Notes: generated by a model from the letters alone, not told the origin. Shown: positions 12,501 through 23,084, counted from the stretch's first letter. The stretch is DNA of 64,000 nucleotides from Branchiostoma lanceolatum (GCF_035083965.1 NC_089724.1:22658474-22722473), one strand, 5' to 3'. A program made the numbers and translations.

Positions 12501-15500
12501 CCGTTGACTGGTGGGGACGTGGTACAAGAAGTCATCAGAGGTATGTTGTAGACCCGGCAGCACAGAATTCAAGCTTGCATCCTGTTGGCTATCTTTTTTT
12601 GTATAGCCTGACCTGTCTGTGTGATGAGAATGGAAGTGCCGTCTGATGTTGCACCTGATTATTGATCAATCCAACCCTGATGGACAGGTTTAGGCTCAGA
12701 GTTTTAAAAAAAACTTGTGCTTCTGCATCTGAAGAGTCTTAGGCCCTCTCCTTTTTGTTGCTGGACAAAGAGCAGTTGAATAAATCTGTTTTACGTATAT
12801 CTTTTGTGCAGGTATGACTCCTGCATACACAATAATCCTTATATCATTCTTTCAAATCTACAGAAACAAGATATGTAATGACCGGACCGCACACATCAGT
12901 CAAACAAATGTGGAACAAGTCTAAGATTTTCTTGAGTGATTGCTAAGGTTTGATTCAAGATACATTCTTCACACTTCCATTTTCTTGACAGGTATCAAGC
13001 TGCATTTCCACCTGCTTGTGAAGGGGCTGACAGAGACGTCGGCCTCTAAGGCCCAGCTGGGCTTGGGTCACAGCTACTCCAGGGCAAAGGTCAAGTTCAA
13101 CGTGCACAGAGCAGACAACATGATCATCCAGTCCATCAGTCTCCTGGACCAGCTGGACAAGGACATCAACACCTTCTCCATGAGGATACGGTGAGGAACA
13201 TGAGCCACACAAACAAGAATACACTACTAATACTCAATACATTGAAGAAGTCTAATAAAAAAAAGTAACATGAAAAGTGTGGCTGGTTTTGCAACAGGAG
13301 GTTTTACAATATTTGTTCCCAATCTTCGACTTTTCCATTACAAGAAGATTTTCTGTCCCTTTGTTGTACATGTAGTTTGCTAAGGGCCACAATTCTGCTT
13401 TGAGGAAAATTATGTCAGATCGTTCCAGTTGTCCTGTAGCCTGACCTGTCTGTGTGATGAGAATGGAAGTGCCGTCTGATGTTGCACCTGATTAATGATC
13501 AATCCAACCCTGATGGACAGGTTTAGGCTCACGGTTTAACAACTGTCATATTTGGTCATCCTTTTTATGGTTAAAGATACCCAAGATTACTGGCTTCTTT
13601 ACCAGTCTGGGATAGATCATAACAGTTAGCACCATGAACTTTCCTGTGATTCTCACCCACGATCCTTTCAGAGAGTGGTACTCTTACCACTTCCCGGAGC
13701 TGGTGAAGGTGGTGAACGACAACTACATGTACGCCCGTCTGGCGAGGATCATCGGGGACAGGAAGCTGCTGAAGGAGGACCGTCTGGAGGAGCTGGAGGA
13801 GATCACCATGGATAGCGCCAAGGCAGAGGCCATCATACAGAGTGCCAAGTCATCCATGGGTGAGTCAGGCAGGGGATAGAACTTCATGGAGAGCACTAAA
13901 CAGAACTTAATGGATAGCACTAACATAGAATGTCAGGGATAGCACATCTTCTTTGACTTTGGAATTGATATTGCATTCTACGAAATTAGCATCCATTTTC
14001 CGATTTTTTTTGCACTATATGGCATGTATTTGCTCATTTTGCAGCTGCTATGTACTTTTTACGTTAAGGACTCCAGGAGCAGTACATGTATAATCAAATA
14101 ATGGATATTACTATACTACTACTTGGAAGACCATGGGAAACACCATGTTAGATCGTTCCAGTTGTCCTGTAGCCTGACCTGTCTGTGTGATGAGAATGGA
14201 AGTGCCGTCTGATGTTGCACCTGATTAATGATCAATCCAACCCTGATGGACAGGTTTAGGCTCAGGGTTAAACACCTGTTTTCTTCATCTTTTGGCTTCC
14301 TACCCTCCAACACGTCCTAACAGAAATGAGACATTCTTAAACAACAAGCTATTCCCCTTATCATTTCTCTGACATGGGTGATTCGGACATTCGTCTTTCA
14401 AAGCACTTCAACGCATCTCAATTCTTTTCTTGCAATGCATACTCAGCAGATTGATTGAAGTTTTCTGGTCATTGTTCTGAAAAGATGGCAACATTGAATT
14501 CCTTAGTATTTTGACGAGAGTGGTTACTGTTGTTATTGTTTTGTCCTGTTTGGGAGGTCAACAATCTTAGTAACTACTCTGTTCCCTATGTTTCAGGTAT
14601 GGATATCTCCCCCATTGATCTGATCAACATCGAGACGTTTGCATCGCGTGTGGTGTCCCTGGCGGAGTATCGGAAGTCCCTGCACGCCTACCTGCAGGGG
14701 AAGATGCACAATGTGGCGCCCAACCTGTCCGCCCTGATCGGGGAGCAGGTGGGAGCACGTCTGATATCGCACGCGGGAAGCCTGACCAACCTGGCCAAGT
14801 ACCCCGCCTCCACGGTACAGATCCTCGGGGCTGAGAAGGCACTCTTCAGGTGGGGAAATATCCTACTTCTGTTACATTCATAACAATGCTATGCTCTCCT
14901 TTACATTCTCATGGCTTGAATGTTTCTCTGTCATCTGCAATATTGCAATTTGAAATGGCATTTTTAAGGATTAGAGGTTCAAACATTGCTCATACCTTGA
15001 CAACCTAAAGTTGGACAGTTGAAAATTTGGGTGTTTCAACTTTGCTTCAGAAGTTGTAACTTTGAGTTTAAACTTTGAGTTTAATGCTTATGATGCCTCT
15101 TTATGCAGAGCTCTGAAGACTCGTGGCAACACCCCCAAGTATGGCCTCATCTTCCATTCCACGTTCATCGGCCGAGCAGGCGCCAAGAACAAGGGGCGCA
15201 TCTCACGTTACCTCGCTAACAAGTGCTCCATCGCTTCTCGGGTGGACTGCTTTGCAGGTTGGTATACAGTTTCCATCAGCAGTGTAAAAAAATGACAGCC
15301 ATAACAGAAAGCAGAGAGTAACAATATGAAGACTTCAAACTATCAAGAGAATGATTCAATATCCAAGTTGAGAACAGCTTGGCTCCCCTGTCTACATGAT
15401 GAAAAAGGAAGTGCCGTCTGATGACATGTTCAGCTGACGATCCAATCCAACCCTGAATGGACAGTTTAGTCAAAGATTTTCTATCATACATGTACCTGGC

Positions 15501-16925
15501 ATTGTTACCAACACAATAAATCTTTGTATTTCATGAAATAGTATAAACCTCCAGCATGTTTTGGTCAGTACAGATTTGTCACTCAGGCTGGAGAAAGGCT
15601 GTTAGCCGCCTGTTACCAGTTGGTACGTCTGAAGTCTGTATGTACATGAAGCCCAGTCTAACCAATGGTCTCAATTGTTCTCCAGATGTTCCGACAGACG
15701 TGATCGGTAACAAGTTACGTGATCAGGTGGAGGAAAGGCTATCCTTCTACGAGACAGGGACAGCACCCCGCAAGAACATCGATGTGATGAAGGAGGCATT
15801 GTCAGAGGTGTGGGGAATCAACTTGTCTTCTTAGCTCTATATCTGTCTCATTGGGCCATGGGCCATGAAATGACACGCAGATACACAACCTTTAAAATTA
15901 AAGGTCCAAACTTTTTTCAAGTTGTAAGACTGAACATCCTCATTGTATAAGGGTACTGTTAAAAAATGAGCGGGTCTCTTCTGTTATTTTGTATTGTAAT
16001 GCATTGAATATTTCCATGCCAGATGAACGAAATGATCGCCAAGAAGAGAAAGGAGGACAAGAAAAAGAAGAAGAAGAGAAAACTGACTGAAAATGGGGAC
16101 CACAATGCCACAACAGACGGGGCCGAGGAAGAAGAGACACCAGCGAAGAAGAAAAAGAAGGGCCAAAGTGAGGGAGAACAGTCAGCAGCTGATGTATCAC
16201 TCAACCAGAGCACTATCACAGACGGAGAGGGGGAGGGGAAGAAGAAGAAGAAAAAGAAGAAGCAGAGTGAGGCTGAGGCGACTGTGACAGAAACAGAGGT
16301 GTCACTGAATGAGAGTGCTGCGGCTGATGGAGAGTCCGATGGCAAGAAAAAGAAGAAAAAGAAAAAGAAGGTATGAGTCAAACTGAAGCACTAAAATTTT
16401 TGTCCATTTTTAAGATACACAATTTTTCTGTGTCCCCTTCTGGGTAGAAGAAGACACATGCTTGTGGGTAATCCCATGTCATATACTTTTGGAACCAACA
16501 TTGGCAAGACCGCTATCTCTAAGAACTGCACCATTGTTAAAGATTTGCCTAAGGGATAATTCGATTGGTTTGTGAACCTGTCTGTGTGATGAAAAAGGAA
16601 GTGCCGTCAGATGTGAAACTGACGAGTCAATCCAACCCTGATCAGCAGGTCCTCTGTAAAGCAGAAAGCTAGTAAGAATGTAAAACTTGATATAGATTGC
16701 ACCGGGAGGGTGGAGAAAATAAGACACTTGGAACTACATGTTTTCTTTTCTGGTTTTCTGCAGGAAGCAGCTGAGCCTGTCGAGGAGGAGGAACCAGCCG
16801 AGACGCCAAAGAAGAAGAAAAAGAAGCAGGCTGAGCCTCTAGAGGAAAGCATGGTTCTCGCAGACGATGAGGGGGAACCGACACCAAAAAAGGAGAAAAA
16901 GAAGAAGAAAAAGGACAAGAAATAG
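9578..16925 (+). CDS. NOP56: NOP56, box C/D snoRNP core protein
   Basis: NOP56 pairs with NOP58 on box C/D snoRNAs and positions fibrillarin for rRNA 2'-O-methylation in the nucleolus. Ten exons fit GT-AG sites and phase: 9578-9580 (ATG alone), 10959-11163, 12379-12540, 12992-13190, 13672-13859, 14597-14849, 15109-15257, 15686-15807, 16023-16370 and 16764-16925. The result is 596 aa, close to the human length. The N-terminal domain ([15 protein letters not shown]) is followed by the coiled coil, then the Nop domain with family blocks such as [17 protein letters not shown] and [20 protein letters not shown], then a tail of Lys runs alternating with acidic stretches (about residues 428-596), the usual nucleolar KKE/D tail. 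Reading through the donor at 15808 would end the protein early. Introns 1-5, 7 and 9 host snoRNAs. Confidence 0.96.
10166..10415 (+). repeat. Tandem ~120-bp duplication in NOP56 intron 1
   Basis: Two copies of a unit beginning GCAACAGG(A/G)GGTTTTACAA and containing AACTTTTCCACCC stand side by side just before the intron 1 snoRNA. A third, more diverged copy lies at about 13291-13425 in intron 4, again directly upstream of a snoRNA. The snoRNA and its upstream flank were therefore copied as one unit. Confidence 0.7.
10448..10539 (+). ncRNA. Box C/D snoRNA, NOP56 intron 1 (copy A)
   Basis: C box GTGATGA at 10464-10470, D' box CTGA at 10486-10489, C'-like TAATGAT, and D box CTGA at 10520-10523. 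A long terminal stem is formed by AGCCT/AGGCT and CCTGTC/GACAGG. The guide before D' is GGAAGTGCCGT. The guide before D is CAATCCAACC, of which nine bases can pair with GUUGGAUUG just 5' of the A-loop of 28S rRNA, from memory of that conserved region. The placement is analogous to SNORD86 and other C/D RNAs hosted by vertebrate NOP56. Orthology is not established. Confidence 0.85.
11224..11305 (+). ncRNA. SNORD21: SNORD21-like box C/D snoRNA, NOP56 intron 2 (copy 1)
   Basis: C box GTGATGA at 11235-11241 and D box CTGA at 11294-11297, with a short closing stem (CTGTGCC with GGCAGAG). The sequence before the D box, GTTTCAAGACGG, equals the 28S guide of SNORD21 as I remember it and is complementary to the conserved 28S stretch CCGUCUUGAAAC. 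In vertebrates SNORD21 sits in an RPL5 intron. Here it is in NOP56. Confidence 0.8.
12012..12089 (+). ncRNA. SNORD21: SNORD21-like box C/D snoRNA, NOP56 intron 2 (copy 2)
   Basis: C box ATGATGA at 12019-12025 and D box CTGA at 12078-12081. From the C box to the end it is almost identical to the copy at 11224-11305, including the GTTTCAAGACGG guide. The downstream flank (GTTTAAAC.GTGAA, then ATCTGATTTTCATAC) is shared too, so the pair arose by a local duplication inside the intron. Confidence 0.8.
12605..12696 (+). ncRNA. Box C/D snoRNA, NOP56 intron 3 (copy B)
   Basis: Nearly identical to the intron 1 copy: same C, D', C' and D boxes, both guides and the extended AGCCT/AGGCT terminal stem. 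It starts 65 bases after the exon 3 donor. Confidence 0.85.
13438..13529 (+). ncRNA. Box C/D snoRNA, NOP56 intron 4 (copy C)
   Basis: Same boxes, guides and terminal stem as copy A. Its upstream flank (GATCGTTCCAGTTGTCCTGT) is shared with the intron 1 and intron 5 copies, and a longer upstream block is shared with intron 1. Confidence 0.85.
14171..14262 (+). ncRNA. Box C/D snoRNA, NOP56 intron 5 (copy D)
   Basis: Same boxes, guides and terminal stem as copy A, with the same 30-base upstream flank beginning CCATGTTAGATCG. Confidence 0.85.
15388..15464 (+). ncRNA. Box C/D snoRNA, NOP56 intron 7 (diverged copy E)
   Basis: C box ATGATGA at 15396-15402 and D box CTGA at 15453-15456. Both guide cores (GGAAGTGCCGT before D', CCAATCCAACC before D) are retained while the spacer between them differs from copies A-D. 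The closing stem is shorter (CTGTC/GACAG). Conserved guides over changed linkers suggest selection on function. Confidence 0.75.
16576..16650 (+). ncRNA. Box C/D snoRNA, NOP56 intron 9 (diverged copy F)
   Basis: C box GTGATGA at 16586-16592 and D box CTGA at 16638-16641, closed by ACCTG/CAGGT. The D guide CAATCCAACC and the upstream GGAAGTGCCGT core are kept, but the D' box reads CAGA instead of CTGA, so the D' guide may be weakened. Confidence 0.75.
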
Positions 16926-18240
16926 GAAGCTGATCAGCTGTAGATACTATACTGCCTCACAAACATAGCCAGATGACAGTCTTGCGCATATTGATTTGAC
17001 TCATTTGCCCCGAGAAAGATGATAAAGATATGGTAACAAGATGATGTGGCCCATAGTCTAGACTATTGCAGACTGAGAGTACTAGTCATTGTATTCCAAG
17101 AAAAAGAAGCCCTGATGTTTTTTTTTAGATGTTCTGTTACAGAAGAAGTATTTTTTGTGTATCAGAAAAATCGCATCCCATCCCCATGGCATAAGTGGGT
17201 GAGGAGGGGTGAATGTGTAATATGATCAGTATCCATTAGCTTGGCACTTGCCTGTAGTGCCCTGTACATGTGTCAAACTTTGACACTTAAGTCATGTTTA
17301 TTTATGACTTTTTATTTCCACTACTTTCAAAGAGATCTGATGTAATGGCAGTCAAAATATGGAAGTACTTTTATATGCCCATGAACTGTATTTAGTCATT
17401 TTTATGAAGGCCACATTTCTGTCTTTTGCCATTTCTTTAATGCTGAAACCCTGCTGCAAGACCTTCTTTACTTGGCAGTGGATAACAATGCCATGTAAAA
17501 ATGTTTGCCATAGGGCTGCTAGCATGGAGAGAATACAACATGTGGAATCTCAAAGTTAAAGTCATGTAGTTGTTGATCAAACAAGGTATTTGTTACCATG
17601 TAAAACTAAGTGACTCACCTGAAATGATGATGAAAACTAAGATTCAGTTTTATTGGTTTCGCTATTTGTATCATGTATACAAGGCAACTCCTTATAAATG
17701 AAGCAATGCATTGTCTGCATTAGCACAAACTTGTAACCGCTCCAAACTAAATGATTAAATTCATTGTAAGTTTTATAATTACCTGATTTGTTTGTCACTC
17801 TTTTCTTAATTATACCCTGCTTCAGTTGGACGATTAAAAATATATGTACTAGTGAGGGGTATGGTTGACCTTGAGGAAGACTTTGAAAATGAAGATCCAA
17901 GCTCACTCTGAGAGAAATCCTACTTTCTGCTTTACCTACCACAGAATAATGTCTGTTGGGTAGTGTCACAGTATTCTGTCACCATTATTAAGTGGGAGGA
18001 CTTTTATGAAGACACCTTCCAGCACAAGTGAAGAAGTGAAATTTTTGTGCATATTTGATGAAAAAATAGGTATTGTTCGGCCTTTAGAACACTAATAGCT
18101 AAACTTATCTGTATGCATGGTATTACGCTCATACTTGTTTCTCCAAACCACCAGTCCTTCCATGTGAGAACATGTAACTTATTGATAAGACATCTTTCAA
18201 ACCTATTTGATGGGTATGAAACGTGAAGTCGGTTCCTCCT
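16926..18240 (+). other. NOP56 3' UTR and spacer
   Basis: The stretch following the NOP56 stop is AT-rich and free of coding signals. The transcript end cannot be fixed because no clear AATAAA was found close by. From about 17640 the next identifiable feature is the minus-strand exon at 18241. Confidence 0.4.
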
Positions 18241-18699
18241 CTACCGAGAGTACCTATAGAGGACCTTCATGTTTGTGTATCTCCGCGGAATGAGCTCCAC
18301 AGATGTCTTGTACCAGGCCTTGCAGTCCGTTAAAGACGTCTTCACCTCTGTCCGGTACGTCATGGTCACGTGCTGGGGTAGGATGACCAATGACGTGCTG
18401 TACTCCGTCCGTCTGTTCTTCGTCCAGCAGATCGGAGACCCTTTCCTCCGCGTGAAGTTCCCGCCATTTTTCACTTCGTTTTGATTGACAGGCAACATGA
18501 GCTGTAGTGCGCATCTGAAGATGACGGTGTCAATGAAGCGTTTCTCTGTCAGGGTGTGACAGGCAAAGGAGAAGTAGTATATACAGGGCTGCTCGTCCCA
18601 ATGTTCGGGGAGGATGGCGAGTTCACAGCAGCGAGCTGGGGTGATCTGCGTACAGGGCCGCTGCGTTAGGGCCAGGTACAGCATTGCGGTACTCGGGCG
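18241..18699 (-). CDS. Terminal exon of an unidentified minus-strand gene
   Basis: The exon follows an acceptor (TTTATAG at 18700 and beyond) and stays open in phase 0 for 152 codons, ending at TAG 18241-18243. Codon third positions are strongly G/C, unlike the flanks, which supports real coding. It is Cys-rich near the start (RPCTQITPARCCELAILPEH) and has internal Cys at EQPC, FACHT and SPICW. The first in-frame ATG lies 5 codons into the exon, so a short single-exon gene is also possible. I do not recognise the family, and upstream exons at 18.7-20.3 kb could not be linked in phase. Confidence 0.6.
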   Translation of the reverse strand, partial: RPSTAMLYLALTQRPCTQITPARCCELAILPEHWDEQPCIYYFSFACHTLTEKRFIDTVIFRCALQLMLPVNQNEVKNGGNFTRRKGSPICWTKNRRTEYSTSLVILPQHVTMTYRTEVKTSLTDCKAWYKTSVELIPRRYTNMKVLYRYSR

Positions 18700-21143
18700 C
18701 TATAAATGATTGACAAGAAAAATACGCGATTAATCGATTAGAAAGAATGGTAATGTGACAGTGACACTTCCAACATCAAACTTGTTTATCTTCACTGGTC
18801 TTAAGGGAAACTAGAGAAATGTCGTCCAGACTAATATCAGAACTGGTGCCGAAAAAAGCAATTAAGAAGGCCCCAACTTTTGTTTTACTATCGCGTGGTG
18901 GTCGGCTGAGAAACCAATGCACAGGAACAAATGTGAAAATATTCTTTACAACATCTGTTTGGAGAATGTCCGACACACTCCCCTATCATTTCCCTGAAAA
19001 TTCGCCCATTATGAAAAAAACTAAGGCATGCATTTGTCGATTTGTTTTACCAAGGAGGATATAGTGAAACTATAACCGCATTAGTTTTACGCGTACCTCC
19101 CAGTGAGATCCTATCTAGAGTGATAACACTGAGATGAACCAGTCGGCTGACCACGTGGTTTTCTGGTGTAACACACAACGTACAAATGTCGTCCAAGCCC
19201 CGCTCCACCCTTGATCTGTCTGACTCTTTCATTATGAAAGTATAGAAAATGTAGCTGAACAAGTGGGAAGAGTTTGCACACTGCACTCGGGCAATTGTAC
19301 TCGCTGCCGAACGTCGATCTATCTTATAAAGTGTATATTTTTGTTTACACTTGACTAGGGTCTAATTCTTACTGCGGGCGTGAGATATTTGGCTAGGCCT
19401 CTATTGACCACATACCCCTGCTTGGATAGTACGTATGCTCCACCAACTAAAACATCACACAGTGACACACCTAATGTCCAAGCAGATCTACACGGGGCGC
19501 GAAAATCCGATTTTCGCGCCCCGTGTAGATCTGCTTGGAGATTATGACACACCTATCTCTTCAGTAAGTAGTGCTATCCCTTCTTCAGCACGTGACACTC
19601 AATCGATACAGATGAATGGCACTCTACTTCCCGCCATGCTGAGAAAGTGTTGTGGAATCAGCTGTGCACGATGTCGTCCGACGTTCCATGTACACGCTCC
19701 GACGGATGTTTAATACCCAAGCACTGATACTGGTGCTACTAACAGTACAGTCACCTTGAAAACAATTAGGGCTCCTTAAAGATGGCGGTTCAAACCTTGA
19801 ACAGCGAACGCTCGGAGTCCCTCCCCGGGCAACTGTTCTGCCTTCTCCGCGGAACCAAAGGTTGACAGCAGTATAAAGAGGAACAAACAGGACCGTGTCA
19901 GAAAAGCAGCTTTTGTGGTTACCTTGCACCGATCAGGGCTAAGTCCGCGGGGGAAGGGGATGCAGTCCTGATGTACCGAAGGCTCATCCAGAGGAACATT
20001 ATGCAATAGCACGTACAGAACTATTAGTATAAAGCTAAAGGATGCACAAGCCTCACTAAGGGATGCAACCTTTATAATTATAGAATGCGCTACAGGTATT
20101 GTTGGCGTCTGTGTGATAGACGGGACAATTACTATACTCAATTTCTTCCAAACGTTAGCGATTGAAACAGTTTGAAAGACACATAGAAGGTGGCGTTTTA
20201 AGTCGGCCTCGATTCCGTGTTCAAGGAGAGTCACAGAATCAAATTGAATGAACTTCGAAACCAATCCGTTTCATATGCATCGTATACATAATCATATAAC
20301 GAGCACAGAACATCCCACCTTATGATCAGTATGTGGAAAGAAAACACCTACTTCTACAAGCACGCCCCCAGCTACTAGTATACTGCCACCTCACCTAAAG
20401 CAAACACACGCAGGCATTTCATGGAGGGTCCATAGTTCTACGTGCAGCTATTTGTCGAGCACTCATTGCGAATGACTTGTGGACTAAAAGGCCGACCGCG
20501 ACATATCTGGACAATTGAAGCCGCAAGAACACTAATAAATCTATGCAAACAGTCAAAGGGCGTAGCCATTCTTACACTGCATCATTATGGCCGTTCCCTT
20601 ATTTACTTGATAAACATTAGATGAACATTAGAGCGCCGACATTACTGTGCGCGCATATATAAACGATAACACTTACACATACTTTTCTAAGATAAAAAAC
20701 CGGGTTGACCGCATTTTCTAAGCAGATATAGATTTCATCCTTGCAAGGAAAACCATCTTATTGATTATCAGGGACATTGGTTGTAAGTCGTGTTCTTTAG
20801 AAACCAGTGGAAAGGCACTATCACCAGTAGTATGTACAAATTTAAAGGAGGATAAACAACACATCTGCTCCGAACCTCAAACAACCCCCTTCGTTCTTAT
20901 CATGATAGGCGCACGAATACCTATTATTTCAATCCAAAGGTCGCAACTACGACCCCGCTGATCTCCGTATTCACGGATTTGCCACAGACGACCGGAACTT
21001 TCTCGCGGTAAATCAGTTGTCAAGGCAACGCCCGACGAGCCAACAAGAACGACCGTAAGGGTTGTCCCTCAGCTGCCAGCGTGCTTTTCACGGTTTATTC
21101 ATTTCATCCCGGACGTACAATGTATGCAGCGGAATAACGCTTG
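18700..21143. other. Spacer with unassigned minus-strand open frames
   Basis: Two minus-strand frames look partly coding: 19094-19250 (starting MKESDRSRVERGLDD and ending at a possible donor GTACGC) and 19776-19930 (a hydrophobic LFLFILLSTFGSA stretch that resembles a signal peptide). Neither can be joined in phase to the exon at 18241-18699, so they are noted but not called. Confidence 0.3.
19477..19539. repeat. Perfect palindrome, 31-bp arms, 1-nt centre
   Basis: Left arm 19477-19507 and right arm 19509-19539 are exact reverse complements around a single C at 19508. The arms contain AGATCTACACGGGGCGCGAA. The word TGACACACCT occurs on both sides (about 19463 and 19545), like a target-site duplication. 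It could be a tiny foldback insertion, a cruciform-forming site or a template-switch artefact. Confidence 0.85.
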
Positions 21144-21154
21144 CACTGCACGAA

Positions 21155-21600
21155 AAGTGGAATTTACCACAATGGTAAATGTAATGTAAAGCCGTGTAAA
21201 GGTTACATTTACCAGAGATTTATCAGCATTTATCCATCGGTAAATGTGCAAATATACCCAGCATTTACCCACAAGGTATAGCTGGTAATGTTTGCCTTAT
21301 TTACCCACATTTACCGAGGTCGTGTAAATCATGCATTTACCGAAATTTACCGTAGCGAGTATTTCTCATATATTCAGGGCATCTACCGAGATTTACCGTA
21401 GGGAGTATTTCTCACATATATTCGGTGCATTTACCAAGATTTACCGTACGTAGCATTTCTCACATTTATCAAGCGCATTTACCGAGATTTACCTTACCAA
21501 GTATTCTCACAGCTAAATTTACCCATATTTACAGAGGATGTATACATGCCTTTACATAAAGAGATATTTACCCTCCTTTACCGACATTTACCATGGATTA
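21155..21600. repeat. Sub-terminal ATTTACC repeats, left side
   Basis: Many diverged copies of ATTTACC(G/A) separated by about 10-40 bases, some within longer tandem units (GATTTACCGTA.GGAGTATTTCTCACA, three copies at about 21350-21520). The mirror-image set lies at about 28920-29050. They may be transposase-binding sites. Confidence 0.65.
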
Positions 21601-22103
21601 TGATTCAGTATGAAGCACAAACGCATGGTTTGGAGCAAAACTCAGCAATATTTATTTGATAAACATAGCAACATTGACAGTTTATACAGATACACTGATT
21701 AACTGGCTTGTATCAACAACACACATAAACCATAGTGATACATGCTTACAAACAACATTTATCACTCAATACATTATTCGGTTTATCATCAGACACAATC
21801 TTAACATATCAGTCTCTATCATTCTGCACGGACAAACATACCCTTTGGGAAACTATATACGAGAATGGTTTAACTATAGATACATGTACATGTATCATAG
21901 GTTTTGTGCACATTTTTTACAATGTTATCACTGTTGTAGTTGTTTACAATGTTAACATGACGTCATCTATATTATACAAATGTGCCAGTATGATAAAGTT
22001 AGCAAAGCTATGCAAAGAAAACAGTAACATTGCAAGGAACTCACGATGACACAAGTAAAAGAATTGAATGGGTCAAACCCAGATCAGACGTGTTGAAATG
22101 ATA

Positions 22104-22152
22104 CATCCGAATTGACAAATACTATCCGGGATAGTATTTGTCAATTCGGATG
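22104..22152. repeat. Perfect palindrome, 24-bp arms, 1-nt centre
   Basis: Arms 22104-22127 and 22129-22152 are exact reverse complements (CATCCGAATTGACAAATACT.. and its complement) around a single G at 22128. The design matches the palindrome at 19477-19539, though the sequences are unrelated. Confidence 0.85.
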
Positions 22153-22164
22153 GCGATGTAAGTC

Positions 22165-22290
22165 AGCGGCCCCCTGTATGAAGGAGCCTCAGAAATAAGC
22201 CTCAAACCTTTGCACGTAAAAGAACTCAACACACTTATCGAGAAGAGTAGTGGTCGACAAAACATGTGAGTGTAGCAAATCCGAATTGCA
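22165..22290 (+). repeat. Dispersed repeat with GCACGTAAAAGAAC box
   Basis: Contains AGCCTCAAACCTTTGCACGT and AAAAGAACTCAACACACTTATCGA. A related copy lies at about 40215-40345 (GAGCACGTAAAAGAACCCACC). The spacing of boxes suggests a short interspersed element. Its class is uncertain. Confidence 0.5.
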
Positions 22291-22807
22291 CTTCCACTTT
22301 TTAACTACTTGAGATAGCATCATGCTTCACCTCAATCAATCAAGGATGACTGCTTTACCTTTTTTACATTCAGTGGGGTCTGCACTGTTCTTCACTTTGC
22401 CAACAGTATCAGTGTCATGACTCATGTACTACTAGTTACATGTTTATACAAGCAATACTTCATCATCATTCAATAAAAGAAAGGTTTGGGAAACTCAGCC
22501 ATTCAAATTTTAACATTTCTGTATTCACAACAAGATTGGAGTGATACATGTATACAAGTAATCCATTTGGGGCAGGGTGGAGGACATAATGTATCATCAC
22601 CATCATAATCCCAGCCAGACAGGGTCATATTCACTGCTGTATAGAGCAATTGGACTGAAATACAAGTTGCTGTATATTCTACAGAGGTTATGAAGGCGAT
22701 AGTCACCCTTAGTCTAGCAGCCTAATCCATCAGATATAGAAAGTTATTTTTGGTAAAAAAACAGACATTGAGTTTCAGGCAAGGAAACATATGAGGTCTG
22801 GTTGGTT

Positions 22808-22952
22808 TTATGTGCTGTAGAACTGCTCGTGTATAACCTTCCCCTCCCCAATCTCATCTACATCAGAGTCCATCGCTGCCTTCTTCTGTGTCTGCATGTT
22901 GTACATGTACTTCCTGGGTGAGGTTGGAGTCCCTCTTGTGATGAGCCGGTTC
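22808..22952 (-). CDS. Possible terminal exon, unknown protein
   Basis: After a good acceptor (TTTATTTTGTAG) one minus-strand frame encodes a protein-like 47-residue C-terminus containing RKYMYNMQTQKKAAMDSDVD and a following stretch ending EQFYST, with stop TAA at 22808-22810. It lies inside the CACTA-like element, so it could belong to element cargo. Its phase does not fit the candidate exon at 23505-23606, so an intermediate exon would be missing. Not recognised. Confidence 0.35.
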
Positions 22953-23084
22953 CTACAAAATAAAAAAAATCATTGAACAGCAATTTACATGGAAATCCGT
23001 CCTCTAGTATATGGTTGAAAGTAATACTGATAAATAGATAAATGACAAAAATACAGGCATGATTAAGAAACAAGTCAAATGATT

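Noticed and set aside
14850-15108. Possible snoRNA in NOP56 intron 6
   Set aside because: No C box/D box pair with a closing stem could be found. Introns 6 and 8 appear to lack snoRNAs.
15959-16381. Minus-strand Phe/Ser-rich frames over 16.0-16.9 kb
   Set aside because: They are antisense shadows of the Lys-rich NOP56 tail exons.
19776-20264. 162-codon minus-strand frame with a hydrophobic stretch
   Set aside because: Codon use over most of it looks non-coding and no phase-compatible exon was found. Only its last third could be a secretory first exon, too weak to call.
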